The translations under genes were made by a program, and so were the position numbers. Positions 1-12,387 of a stretch of DNA of 64,000 nt are shown piece by piece. Positions within the stretch are counted from its first letter, which is position 1. Each line of letters opens with the position of its first letter. Under the pieces are notes generated by a model that ran no database searches, was not told the origin of the DNA, and worked only from the letters and a program-made list of their open reading frames with translations. This stretch comes from Primulina eburnea (lineage: Eukaryota > Streptophyta > Magnoliopsida > Lamiales > Gesneriaceae), in NCBI RefSeq assembly GCF_022965805.1, contig NC_133102.1, positions 9,834,485 through 9,898,484 of the forward strand, given 5' to 3'.

Positions 1-699
1 CATTTTTTAAGAATGTTACACATCAGTATAAAGTTAATATTTTTTTAAAATAAAAAATATATTGTAGCAAATTTCAAGATAGTTTATTTCTTTTCAAATA
101 ATTATTTTAATTTTTATTTATTTAATGCATTACGAAAATTTGTGAATACTAATCCAATTATTTATTGTTTAGCTATTATTATTGTGTATGTCATTGTACA
201 TATAAGTTTCTCGAATAATTTTGTTTTAGTGAAATCACATATATTCATAATCTTATCTTTTAATATAAATTATTACTTTAATTATATATACAAATATATT
301 AATATTTTTTCCTTTAATACTATTTTAAGATCAATATATTCAGATAAATATATTTGAAAATAATGAGGAATAATATTATTTTAAAAAAATAAATAATAAA
401 TAATATTAAATAATAAGGAATCACTTAATATGAATTTAAGTAGAAAAAACGGAACACCAAAATGGAAATATAGTGAAATATCATAATTGATGCAAACATT
501 TAAATGTGTTTTATATTTTCAAGGGTGCTCACATTAAAATTTTAAATTTTAATGAGTATTCGAAAGATCTTGAAATTAATTTTTATTTTGATAGGTGAAT
601 ACATTAATACTGATAAATATTTATTTTTATACCATATTATTTTTTGAGGAAACTCACTATTTTTTATAACATATTGTTTTGGCTAAAAATTATTTAATT
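1..699. other. AT-rich intergenic DNA, no gene seen
   Basis: Strongly AT-rich sequence with only short random reading frames on either strand. No repeat ends, RNA gene or conserved protein segment was recognised here. Confidence 0.6.
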
Positions 700-1270
700 A
701 TGAAGAAGCACATCTAATGTGGCGGAAAAATTTCCATCATTTCAAATTAATTCGGATAAGTCAAAAAGATCATGGGAAAAAAGAAAATATCGTGGAACGT
801 ATAAGAGGAGATCATGGGGGAGTGGAGAAGAACCGCACAGACGCTGGGAAGAAAAGGGACATCGGCAAACACAGAAAAACTACACACAACTCTACACGCA
901 CAAAATATTCAAAAAGCTCTGCTAAATTTCAGTCTTCAAGCATTAATTTTCATGCTTTCCAGTAGTTGTTCTAACATTCTAGATCTTCTTGTTTTAGATT
1001 TCAACAACAATTTTAGTATATTTTTCATGTTTTGATGAATTTCTACAGTTTGTGTAAATTCAAAATTGTGTTAGGAATTTATTTCCATCAATTTCCAATA
1101 ATTTTCTTCATTTTGGCATTGCATTTGTTTTAGGAGATTAGAACTAACGGTCGAATTTAGAATTCACGTCGCTCGAATATTTAGAAGTTAGATTTTATTG
1201 TTTTTCACACAAGTTTGTGCAACTTCGCACCTGGCACGCCTCCAAATATCAATATTGTGCAAATAATTTT
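700..1270 (+). other. Possible LTR or leader remnant upstream of the gypsy gag fragment
   Basis: This stretch lies directly before a PBS-like motif and a gypsy gag remnant, so it may be the end of a 5' LTR. I could not find a TG start or a second LTR copy in the window. All three frames are briefly open between 717 and 1035, but the translations are low-complexity, Lys/Arg-rich and unrelated to known domains, so no gene is called. Confidence 0.3.
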
Positions 1271-1289
1271 TGGCACGTCCGGTGGGACC
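1271..1289 (+). other. PBS-like motif of a gypsy element
   Basis: The sequence TGGCACGTCCGGTGGGACC follows a T-rich stretch, as in the primer-binding region of Tat-type plant gypsy elements, where a similar TTGGCACGCCCGGTGGGAC motif is common. It lies about 150 bases before gag. The matching tRNA is not identified. Confidence 0.4.
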
Positions 1290-1426
1290 GCATTATGCCG
1301 CCAAGAAGGAAATAAAACGTCAATCAAGGGGATGGGGAGTCTCAACCTAGCCAGGAAGAGGTTCACGCTCCTACAAAATAGCCGGCTGCTGAAGAGCCGA
1401 CCAGGGAGTTGGATTTGCATCCAAGT

Positions 1427-3673
1427 AATGTTCCAGAGATGTATGCTCATATTTCAAACCGTTTGGTTGAAGAGTTGACTGCAATGAAAATTGAAGAAAT
1501 ATCACAAGCACTGTCCAAGGCTGTGTCTGATTGCTTGAAGACAATATTGAGTAACCTGAACCAGTCAACCAACAAAGAGTAGAATGTAAGTGAAAAAGAA
1601 GGGAACCAGGGAAGCAACCAAGTCCAGGGAAATAACCAAGTCCATGAATTCGACCAAGGAGTGGGACATTCAAAGGCTGGCGATCCTCGCCACCCAGAGT
1701 TCGCACTCCCAAACCAACAGGAAGGAAGGTGCACACCACCACATAAAAGGGAGGAAACCTTAGGTGGGAGAGTTCGACCATATCGCACAGATGGGGCAGG
1801 GAGTTCGAACCAACCTGTCAACCAAGTCCGTGCGATCACTAATCATTTGTATCAACCAGGAATGTATGATGATATACCACACTTGGGTTATCAGGGAATT
1901 GATGGAAGTTTCCAAGGATGGAATGCTGGTTACAGTACAGGGGTTCAGACTCGAGGGGTAAACCATTTTCACCATCAGCTCCCCAACAGAAATCCAGCAA
2001 TGATCGAGCCTGATGTGGTGAGGGAAGATGTTCAAGAGCTGTATGGGCCGGCTTTGAGACAGATAGGTCGTCCGGAGTTCCACAAACCATATCCAGACTA
2101 TATAGACGTGAATAACCCATACAAGGGGTTATAGAGTTCATGATTTCAACCTATTCTCTGGGGAGGACGGCCAGTCAAGCATAGAACATATAGCCAAATT
2201 CACCATCCAGTGCGAGGAACTAGCTAACTTGGAGAACTTCAACAATTTAAAGTTGCGGCTATTCCCGAATTCTCTCACTGAGACTGTATTTGCTTGGTAT
2301 GCCTCACTCCTCATAAATTCGGTGATGAGTTGGCAAGAGATGAAAAGACAATTTAACATTCAATTCCATAGAACAGAGCCAGAAGTGTGTATTGCTGATT
2401 TGTCCAGAGTCACCCAAAAGAAAGGAGAATCTGTAGAGTCTTTTATTGACAGGTTCAAAAAGATGAAGAATAGGTGCAAGGTGTTCCTACCTGATACCGA
2501 GTTCGTGAAGATGGCACAAAAAAGGTTGGATTTTGAATTAAGGAGGAAATTCCAAGGTATGGAGTTCAGGGATTTCTTTGAGCTTGCTGCCAAAGTTGCT
2601 GAATGCGAAGAACTGTTATGGGAAGAGTCATACAAACATAGAACTGCTACGGGGTCTTATTATCAGGAGGTAGAAGATGTGGTATTGACAGAAATTCAAT
2701 CAGCTGGTTTTTGCACAATTCCCATACTAAAAAAGAAGACGGCAGAACCTGAAAAGAAGCGGTATACATTTGATGTGTCAAAAATCGAGGAAGTTTTCGA
2801 TTTCTTGGTAAAAGAAAAATTCATCACCTTCTCACCTGATCATAAGATGCCACCCAAAGAAGAGCTGAAAAGTCGAGAGTATTGTAAGTACCACAACTCC
2901 TATAATCATGCTACTAAATCTTGTTGAGCTTTCAAGAACATTTTACAGGACATAATTAACAAGGGAATCGTGAAGTTCCCTAACAAGCAAGAGTCTAGGG
3001 CGGTGGATGATGGTCATTTTCCCCTAGTAGCTTTGGTTAATGTGAATGTGACAGATTTGAGGGATCTTCTCAATGAAAAAAAAAAAGCTGATCCTTTGCA
3101 GTGAAAGATCAATTAATCAAAAAATGCTGGATCTCAAAGGGTCAATTGTTTGAAGCTCATGGAAGGCATAATGCTGATCAAGTAAGAACAGTTCAGCAGC
3201 GTTTCCCCAGAAATGTTGGTGAATCCGTGGCCTATCGGCCGAGGAACCAACATTACTTTGAGAGACCAGTGCGTGAGAATCAAGGATTCAGAGGGGAATC
3301 ATCTTGTGAGCAGTACCAGAGATATTCGGACATGAGAAACATATATAGAGTTGAGTCGCGAATGGTGGAAACCAGGAAAAAGTTAGCTGATCAAGATAGA
3401 GAGCCGTGTGTGAATGAAGTTATAAAAGAAAAAATTATGGAGGGCAGGGGAGCAAAGCCCAGGTCCGTCTTTCCTGCCAGATACGAGTTTAGTGAGTCTT
3501 GGAGAGTGGCCCAACACAAAAAGTTCCCTAGGCCACTTACTAGGACTCAGAAGAGACGACCGTTAAGACAAAGAGATATTGTGAAAAGAGAAGAGTCTGC
3601 TAAGTTGATAGATGAACCCACAATTGATATTCCAGTCACCGCAAATCAGGTGGGGAGTAAGTTCAAGTTTTGA
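1427..3673 (+). pseudogene. Degenerate gypsy gag
   Basis: Gag would form the particle and package the element RNA. The coding trace changes frame: 1427-2134 in one frame (with a stop near 1579), 2140-2927 in another, then 3101-3673. The central part around 2150-2640 matches the Retrotrans_gag domain, with hydrophobic and aromatic spacing including FAWYASL, MSWQEMKRQF and ESVESFIDRFKKMK. It is followed at about 2886-2927 by EYCKYHNSYNHATKSC, a CX2HX4HX4C zinc motif. A TGA at 2925 follows that motif at a position that is Trp in related gags. Start, frameshifts and stops make it non-functional. Confidence 0.65.
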
Positions 3674-3896
3674 ATATCAGCTACTGAGGATAAGTTAGTG
3701 GATGATGATTTGTTAAGTGAGGAGGATAATCAAAGGAAAAAACAATCAATTTTTGTGTTGGGAAGTTTCACATCACTGTGGATTGTACCACAGGAGTGGT
3801 GATACTACCTGAGAGGTTTAAACTTGTCGAGGAAGAGTGCAGGGAGTCAACGTCAGAAGTAGCAGTTGTAGAGGTGAAGGTATCATATCAACTATG

Positions 3897-4077
3897 AGGC
3901 AAAAATTTGTGTGAGACGGTCTCACGAGTCGTATTTTGTGAAACGGTCTCTTATTTGAGTAGAATATTATTTTTTATTTTGAATGTCGGTAAAATTTACC
4001 CGTCTCACAGATAAATATTTGTGAAACCGTCTCACAGATAAAGATTCGTGAAACCGTCACACAAAAGACCTATTCCA
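3897..4077. mobile_element. MITE with GAGACGGTCTCAC-type terminal inverted repeats, copy 1
   Basis: The left end GGCAAAAATTTGTGTGAGACGG is inverted at the right end (GTGACGGTTTCAC read on the minus strand, before AGACCTATT). The same family, in the opposite orientation, is present at 18965-19153. There is no coding sequence. It marks the right break of the gypsy gag fragment. The target-site duplication is not clear. Confidence 0.6.
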
Positions 4078-4605
4078 ACAATGAATTAATGAGGAAAAAA
4101 TGTTCATGTTTTGGTTGGCCATCACAGTTTTATATACTTTTTTAGGTCATCTCCAACGAATGGGCTCATGTTCTATAGCAAAATAACACAATTTCTACAA
4201 AGTCTTATTTTCCAACCATACATAGTACCGTGCCAGAAAGGGCACAACACTGTTCCGAGCATCGACTCTTGTGCCATCCGTGGTGCAAGAATTACGCCCG
4301 ACTGGAGTAAATTTCAAGAAGCCATGTTGGCGCTGGGAACTAAATGCCCCCCTAGCCCGGCAGTATAACATCAGCTAGCCAGGAGCAAACTAGTCTACTA
4401 ACATTGAATATATGATAGCATATTGAAATTAACCAATCACAAATTGTTTCGGTGTTTGACCACCCAATAAAGATGGTCCAAGTATATTTTTAAGAAAGCT
4501 TCGTACGTGCCTATAAAACTAACATTTACAAAAATATGTTAATATAAATAGTTCAAAGAACAAACGACTAAAACTGGAATCTAAACGTGTTTTACAAGGC
4601 AAGAT
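4078..4605 (-). other. 3' flank of the phosphatase gene
   Basis: This non-coding stretch lies between the MITE and the stop codon of the phosphatase gene and must contain the gene's 3' UTR and polyadenylation site. No convincing AATAAA was found on the minus strand. A plus-strand open frame at 4111-4368 has no recognisable domain and is not called. Confidence 0.4.
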
Positions 4606-7600
4606 TCAAGGAACTACTGAATTGTCATCTTTGGGTTGTATCTGCTGTTCGTCTGACCCCATCTGCCTTTCAGAGGATGTGCTTGTCTGAAAAGCTTTTT
4701 TGAACTGAACGAGAATCATTGTCATGTTATCACAACCTTCACCCCCAGATGATGGTGCCAAACATCTATCAAGGACTCTCTCACAAACCACAGAGAGCTT
4801 CTTTTCCTGCATGATTTTCGACAACTCTTGATGTGTTCTCCTACGTGAAATGTATCAACAGTTCCAAGTTCAATGAAGAAACTACCAAAAACTTACAGTT
4901 GTTAGCTGCTCTTGGACAAATTCTACCGCCTCTTTACTAGACATGCAATCCCTATAAAATCGCACAAAAAAAAAACATCAAGGCAATGAACAAGTTGAAT
5001 ATGACTGTAGAGTGTCAAAGTGCCAGATATATAAATAAACACAAAAAATTGTGCCATGTTCCGGAAGCAAAAATTTGTGTATTTGAGTTCAAAGAAACAA
5101 AGAGTTTACGAATGATGACATTTGACATAATAGCAGCCAAAGTCTACAGTATGTAAGATATTATAATAACTTTTGCTAATACAAATTCGAATTGTGAATT
5201 TGTTTCTCTTACATCAAAGGCATAAAGAAAAGAGAGGAAAATGGGATAGAGAATCTTCTCATGGATATAATAAGGTGTACATAGTTAACAATCACAAAAT
5301 GTGCCCTGTGCCCAAAGATAAGATAATGCATAATAATGTGTACATAGTTGAAGATACAAACTTACCATATCCCATCACAGGCTATTATGAGGAAATCATC
5401 ATCTTCAGAAAGCTCAACCTAGTTTAGGATAACAATAAGAAAATCTGTACTCATAAATAGATTACATAATAAAATTAAGATCAAAAGCACACAAGTTTCC
5501 TCTGACTGCTTGCCAATAATGTTGAAATTATAGAGTACCAGTTCAGAAAACGACTGACTCTAGTTAAACGCTGTTATCCACAGGGATTGGAAGAAGAGAG
5601 TCAAATCAAATTAAATAATAAATTAATGCACAAAGTAAAGATTCTACATACAGTGATTATATCAGGGTTAGCTGTCACAGTTTGCTCCTCAGCAGGCAAT
5701 AATTTGTTTTGCTTCATTTCCATGTCACCTGAAAGATGTGATGCAGTCATGCAGTCATGCAGTCCACCATCAAAAAATCAATGTAACACTTCAAATAATA
5801 GACTCAATCACACCAACTTACCTATTGCCCTTGACAAATTGAGGCTCCCATTGACTCGTCCATATTGGACGTATCCACCAGCGTCCAATATCCTTTTCTT
5901 CTCAGCATGAAGATCTGGCTTATGATCCTTCGATAAATCACATGCCTGCATCAAAGTAGGATATATTATCAACCGGTGCATTCGCCAAGGATGAGGTGGA
6001 TTAGTTACCATGATACCCTACGAGTTGAGACAGACAATTCAATCTTATTCTTATAAAAGAAAAACTAATTCACCTGTCCTTTTCGTGACAACACACACCG
6101 AGAGTCACCAGCATTAGCAACAATAAGTTGATTATTTCGAATGATTGCAACACAAGCGGTACATCCAGAAGTTGGTCCCTTGTTATCAAACTGAATTCCC
6201 CATATTTAGAAGGTATTAGAAAACAATGAATGAAATAAAAGATTTACTAAACAAAAACATCCAAACATACAACAAACCTGTTATCTGCCCAGTTTAGGTT
6301 CATAAGAAGGAACAAAGTATCAATCTCTGAAATGGAAGGTTCCGACTAAAACAATAACTTACTACTACTATGTATTTCACACGTAGACTAATGCTATCAG
6401 ATCAATTCTTGTCAACAGAAAGCTGGACAAGCTTCGCTGATGTCAGATCCACACCTCAATGCAAATAAAGTACTCACAAACAAGGATAATTATTTCACAC
6501 TTGCATGTACCTCAGATGGGCAATGGTACTGGTTGAAAAGAAAAGGAGGGCCAGAAATATCCATATTTCAAACAATTAATCGAATTTGAGAAATGACTAA
6601 TCTTGATAGTAGTAAGGTTTTATCTCATAGATATTCATAATAACATTCCTGTATAGTTATTGCGTGCTAGAATGGCCAATTGTTGGTATTCCATTTCAGT
6701 GTGTCCATAAAAATTCTCCCCAGGATGTGCACACATATTTCTAATTGAAAACATTCTTATAAATACAGCTTTATTCCTACTTCCTTTTGCTTTCACCGAA
6801 ATTTATCGTACCACATATATCAGAGATGAGTTATTTTCACACTTAAACATGGGCACATGTATCTACAGGAAAGCATAAATTTAACCAAATTTTTACAGCC
6901 AGTGTAAAAGGCTTTGTTGGTCAAATGTATACGATATATCCTGTTGGGATAAATAAAATACTAAGCTCACCTCCTCGTAACGCCAGTTGCCATCTTGACC
7001 AGTAACATCATCTCGCTCAATTGAGGCTACTATGTTATCTGTAGGTTTGTCCACTTTTCCTCTTAATAATGCTAACTCCTTCTGTCCTGCCTTTTCACAC
7101 ATCATTTCATCCATTCTGCATTAAGACAGAATGTAAATTACAAAGATCACAGCTACAAGTATGTTGAAAATAATTATTACGATTACATGTGATTGGGACT
7201 TGTGTTATTTTCAGCTCAAATATTTTGAAAATAGTTTTTGTAAAAAATTCATAAAAGTGTTGGGGTAAAAATTTATGAAAGCTGGTCATGTGGGTATTTT
7301 GTTGTTAAAAGATACATTTGGCTTAGCTTTGACAAGTGATTGAGATAATTTAAATCCTGAACCGGTGTATCTGTAAGTTATAAGCTCGAACGAAAGGGTT
7401 GATACTGACATCAATCTCATCTATAACTATATCTATTACTATCTATTACTATATTATAAAGTGGGAGGCCTTTAGAAAAATTGTTTTGGTAAGGCCACTT
7501 AAAAATTGCATTTAAGACCCTCATCTTTAGTTAATTATAACTTATCTACAAAACAATAACTACTCACAAAATTTAACTACTAATTAATTAAAAAATATTT

Positions 7601-10600
7601 TCAGATACTCATTTCATTTTGATTTACTCATTTGTTCCAAAGTGATTGTTTTACTTAGAATTTTTGCGGCCTTTAGAAAAACTGTTTTGGTATAACAACT
7701 TAAAAATTGCATATTTGCATTTACCCCCCTCATTTTTAGTTAATCATAACTTATCTAAAAAAAGAATAACTGCTTACAAAAGTTGGTTACTAACTAATTA
7801 AAAATATTTTAAGATACCCATTCCCTTTTCAATCTGATATTGCACAGTTTTGATTTACTCATTTGTTCCAAAGTGATTGTTTTTAATCAATTATTATGAA
7901 CTTTTCTTCCGGATAATCTCTAAACATCTCTGACATGCTTTCAATTGTTGCATTTAAATTAGTTAATATTCATATATTACATTACACATGCAAAAGTGTG
8001 TGCCACGGTCACTAGTTAATATGAATATGCTGTTTTGCTTCGTCATTTATTAGTTAATATGCATATATATGGATAAAAAATTAATCTAATCTGGAAAAAT
8101 TCTTAAATATAGTGAACGAGGATTTTCGAAATAAACTAATCATGAAAGTCAATGAAATACATTGAATATGTCCATTTTTAAAAAGTAACATTATTCTACA
8201 TGAATGAATATTAATTAGTTCAACAACATAAATTGTCCCAGGCACCACGTACAAATGGTAAAATTCAACAAGCATGGAATAATCGACAATTTTTCAGAAC
8301 ATTTTATAATACGGCTTCACAGCTTCAAATCAATGCACGTGATTTCTCATTTCATTTCAAATAAAACACATGTACATGCTTGTAATTTCCCATGCTTACG
8401 TTTTCCAAGTAGATATTATAATCACTTTCTAAATTTAACATTAAACATCACTGCTATATCATAAAGTACTTTAACTTTCAAAATTCATATTTAATAATTG
8501 GAAAATTCCTTCAAAATGCTAAACACTCTTTCTAAAACTTTTAAGTTGAAAGTAGCTTAAGCGGTTCAAACTTCTTGAACTAAATTTTCATTTCTTATCA
8601 ACAAAAACTTTCTTTAACTAAAATAACACCGAAGCCCAAAAACTTACAGGATTTTAAAAATAATAATTTAACAATTTTGAAAAGCTTTCTTCACTAAAAT
8701 CAAATGTTGCCTAAGTTGCTGGGAATAATGCATCCAGTACAAAGGTCATTTTCATCCACTACATGAGTTCTGATTCTCACCATTGTTTTCAAAATAGGTT
8801 TACTCACCATTCATTTCCTACATAAATATATATATTTTTATTTTTGAGTTATAGTATAATACTATTGACTAATAACGGAAGCATTTGAAGGCCTCAGCAT
8901 CCCAGGAAATTTTGACATGCATATGAACCCGATTGTACTACGAGGAGATTCTAATTTCATCAAGGTGTAGGCACAAAATTATTTATTTAATTTAATTATC
9001 TTTATCGGAGTTAGATAACTGATGTATACATGAATACAATTAAAAAACAAAGGATGCCAATTCCAAGTTAAATATATTGAGAAAAGATTAAATCATCAAA
9101 TGTGGTTAAACAAAACTAGTACTAGTATTCATGCAGCGCTGAAACTATCCGAAGTCATTGTTATTCTCTTCACCAAATTAAATTCTATAAAACAATGGAT
9201 CTAAAAAACTTCATATCATTCTCAACTAATTCTAGTAAGTACTAGTACCCTTCATTCTTCCTCAAGCAAATTTACAAAACCGCACAAAACAATCATATAT
9301 TTTTCTATAAATATATAAATATTACTGCGTGGAGGAACACGAGGCATAAAATTATAAATCATTACACTGTTGCGTTTTATGTAATCCACAGGGTCCAAGT
9401 TGGCATTTAACATGTAAAATTATCTACATGACATGAAAAACCTGAGAAAAGCTTGTCGAACAGAAGTTCCCAGATCACCGGCCCGGTAAGCTTCATGTTC
9501 CAGCATCTCTTGATGGAGAAACTTGGCACAAAATTTTGCAACTTCTTTGCCTACAGAGGGGAATGTACTAAGAAGATAAATGCATTGTAACAGATGCTGT
9601 ATATGATTAATATGAATACAGCTACAGTATTTGCTTGAGCATCCAGTAGTTATTTCTTCATTGAATTGCCCAACAGGATGTTCATATTCCCTTGAAGGCT
9701 AATGACCCAAACTCTGGACTTACAATCCACTGAATTGCTTAAAATAACAAAAACCACAGTATTCCACTAACTACTTTTATACATACAGATACAGTAGTTT
9801 GAAAAGCAGAACGATTTGTTTCTTTCGTATGCATTTGAACACTAATGCATAGATCCCATCACCATCTTTATTCCCAAGAGATTGACAATCTCTTATCACA
9901 TGCATTGAAACATGAAAGTTCTCCATCGCCTTGCTAGTCCAGGATCATGAACAAAAATTTCTAGAAGAATTTATCTTAGTCGCTTCTATTATGGCTTCTC
10001 TCAAATATGGAATAAGAATCATCCCGTCCTAAGTACACATATGCTGAACCAAAACTGTGAAACAATAGCATATGGATACTAATAAGCCAACCTGTTACTT
10101 TTCCTTGATGGCAAGCTGATCGTATACTGAATATCATGACTATTTTAAAATCCATGTAAAGCTAAGTACGCTGACAATAAAGAAAGAGAAGAAAACAGCT
10201 CACTAAGATTGAGAAGTCACTAGATAAGTGTTTACCTCCATGGCCATCATAAACTCCAAAGAAAGAGGTGGAACTGTCCAAATTAGTGTAAGCAGCATGC
10301 TGTAGAATACCTCATGTCAGGAGAAGTGTCCAGCGTGTTATGAAAAAAGTGCTCAACAATTAAAGGATTTCCGTGACTCTTCAAAATTATAATCATCTAC
10401 GATCATATTACTTGACTTACATGCTCAATCTAAATCAATACAACGTGTCATACATTCATTAGAAAAGAGAGAGAAAAAACAACAAGAACACCCACAGGCT
10501 AGAAGAAAAGCGTAAGTTGGTCCAATCACAATTTTGTCTTCAATTCACCATCTTTTCCAATCCACACATTTGCTATCACTTCTTGAGTTGTGCGAAACCG

Positions 10601-11185
10601 TGAATGTAGTAAATATAAAAATTTTAGAACTTCAAGCAACATTTTAACTTGTTTATTTCCTCGACGATTATAGATTTTAGAAATTCCTAGTGGATATGTA
10701 AAAATATAGAGCAATCAAACTTCATCACAAAACCTATGCTACACGATCAAGTATTTCTCTCAACAGTCATAAAGAAAATGGTATTGCACTGAGGACAGTA
10801 TCAATGCAGATGAGCACACAACCGCTGCCAGCATCTATCAGGTAATGAGAGGCTACAGCAATAGCTAGAAAGGTTAATGCTATCTCACACAGGAAAAAAT
10901 TCCGACAATCAGAATGAAGGGCAGAAGTGAGTTTAAGTTATCACTGATGCAAAAAATATGCACACCATAAAAAATAGAGCGCCTATGTCAATTCTACACA
11001 TGAAATTGTTAAAGAGCAAAATAAACATGGAATAGAGCCTAGATGCTAAAAATAACTCAAATATTTACCGCGTCTTCCATTGTTGATCGCCAACCCTGCA
11101 TGGATGACATGCCATATATAAGCCTTTGATTCTCACCATTCTCTGAAACCTTTTCAGTTTTAGGAGTGCTTAGATATGCACCCAT
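4606..11185 (-). CDS. PP2C-type Ser/Thr protein phosphatase, intact, ten coding exons
   Basis: Predicted 353-residue Mg/Mn-dependent Ser/Thr phosphatase, close in length and sequence to the Arabidopsis PP2C21/PP2C60 type. Exons in gene order: 11069-11185, 10236-10299, 9442-9550, 6971-7115, 6074-6190, 5822-5945, 5652-5728, 5366-5418, 4897-4951, 4606-4806. All introns have GT-AG ends and the phases join without a break to a TGA at 4606. Motifs: GWRSTMEDA (Glu37, Asp38), GVYDGHGG (Asp57, Gly58), TSGCTA, NAGDSR (171-176), DHKP (191-194), SRAIGD, ACDGIW (Asp266) and GCDNMT (Asp313), so the metal site is complete. The N-terminus MGAYLS fits an N-myristoylation signal and suggests membrane attachment. 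The start lies six bases after a splice acceptor. The last acceptor (4807-4808) was chosen from family length; an in-frame AG 18 bases upstream is possible. Substrate is unknown. Confidence 0.93.
7442..8015 (+). mobile_element. Candidate non-autonomous Helitron in phosphatase intron 3
   Basis: The segment begins TCTATTACTATATTATAAAG after an A and ends GGTCACTAG before a T. This fits the Helitron rule of a TC start, a CTAG-type end and insertion between A and T without duplication. The expected hairpin near the 3' end is weak (GTG...CAC around GTGCCACGGTCAC), so the call is tentative. It contains no coding sequence and lies in the 2.3-kb intron 7116-9441. Confidence 0.4.
7465..7885 (+). repeat. 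Two-unit tandem duplication of about 200 bp
   Basis: Two diverged units each start with GGCCTTTAGAAAAA.TGTTTTGG and each end with GATTTACTCATTTGTTCC plus AAAGTGATTGTTTT. Unit 1 runs about 7465-7652 and unit 2 about 7666-7885. It lies inside the candidate Helitron. Confidence 0.7.
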
Positions 11186-12303
11186 GTTAAGCTGAAAAAA
11201 CAAACAACCATGATCACGCATTGAGCAAAACAAATTTCACACTTTTCATGCAATAGAGATCAGAATACTGATTATAGAACACACATGCATGAGCTTATCT
11301 GTCCAAACATGGTGATACTTATAATCTCATACTTGATTCAATTAGAATTGGAATGCACGGGGTGCATACTTTCCATTAATCCACCATCAGCGCAACTTTG
11401 AGAAATCCTATTGATTCCGGTATTGTCCAAAACTCGGGGAAAAGAATGAGAAAGAAAAAAGAATTGGACTTGTGCTCGATGTTACCATTACCATAATAAA
11501 ACCAAATTCCGGGGGACTTGAAAGATGGTTAGAGTTGTGGTTCTAGAGTAAAAATTCTCAGCTCTCATATCATTTCTTCACTTCTTCACAAGAAAAAGTG
11601 AGCTCGATTTAATCGGCTTAAATTCCTAACAAGCAACTCTCCCTGATATCACAACAGACCTCTCAGCTAACTGATTTATCATAGTAAATTAGTTAAAACA
11701 GCACTATATCATCCAACAAGAAGATATAACAAGAGAGCAACTTAAAAATAGTTGGAAATGGTCATATTTAGAATTGGGGCTATTTAAGCAAATTCAAGCT
11801 TCGATTTACGCATTCTAAGAAAAACAATAATAATTCATTCAGAATCGCATAAAGCTAAAAACTTCAATGTTATGTTTAAGCGTCTAAAATATTTTTTTTA
11901 AAAAAAAACATCTCCCAAGGTCGCGCTTGAATTTACGTAATCGAGAATTCGCTTGCGGAGAAAAACGAAAGTTAACCAATTAATACAGTTCAATTTTCAC
12001 CACTATATGAAATGCATCGCCATAACTGCTCCCCAAGAACTGAGACAATCCAAGCAAACGAATCAAGAAAAACATCGGTGATCGAAAACATTCATACAAT
12101 AATCCGATAACATAATCAAGAGGAGCTAACGAATCAAAAAGGAATCACTGTTTAAATATTTTTTCCCTTGAAAAAAATAACTCACATTTCAAGATTCAGA
12201 AAGGAATGCGTACCGAGTTTCCAGATACACCGAATCGTTCGAAGATGTATGAAATAATGAAACAGAAACTGTGTAATCCGTCCACGTAATATGCGATGAA
12301 TTA
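11186..12303 (-). other. Leader exon and 5' UTR intron of the phosphatase gene
   Basis: A pyrimidine-rich acceptor ends at 11192, leaving only CTTAAC before the ATG. A good donor (ACTCG/GTACGC on the minus strand) lies at 12212-12213. This gives a leader exon of about 12214-12303 and an intron of about 1.0 kb. The start of transcription near 12303 is inferred from the TATA box, not observed. Long 5' UTR introns often raise expression of plant genes, which is general knowledge and not shown here. Confidence 0.6.
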
Positions 12304-12330
12304 TTGAAAATTTACGAACTATTTTCTATA

Positions 12331-12340
12331 CCTATTTATA
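12331..12340 (-). promoter_or_regulatory. Probable TATA box of the phosphatase gene
   Basis: The minus strand reads TATAAATAGG about 115 bases upstream of the leader-exon donor, a classic plant TATA context. Only about 47 bases separate it from the start of the copia LTR at 12388, so upstream promoter elements of the gene lie either in the LTR or more than 6 kb away. Confidence 0.55.
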
Positions 12341-12387
12341 CATATAAAAAATTTAATTATTTTTAGATTCGGATAATATATAAAATC

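Larger units (their letters stand above)
1271..3895 (+). mobile_element. Truncated Ty3/gypsy element (Tat/Athila-like), gag region only
   Basis: The fragment contains a PBS-like motif, a degenerate gag and the start of the gag-pol linker, and then ends abruptly at a MITE near 3897. No protease, reverse transcriptase or integrase follows, and no 3' LTR is visible. The gag zinc motif is of the CX2HX4HX4C type used by Athila/Tat gag rather than a retroviral CCHC knuckle. Lineage assignment is therefore Tat/Athila-like with moderate confidence. Confidence 0.6.

Noticed and set aside
1205..2141. Minus-strand frames opposite the gypsy gag
   Set aside because: Shadows of a GC-richer gag region; no independent support.
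4111..4368. 85-aa frame downstream of the phosphatase
   Set aside because: No domain, between a MITE and a 3' UTR. Composition fits intergenic DNA.
4606..4824. Start of the last phosphatase exon at the Met encoded at 4822-4824
   Set aside because: That Met lies in the intron. The acceptor at 4807-4808 gives the family length and a continuous phase from the previous exon.
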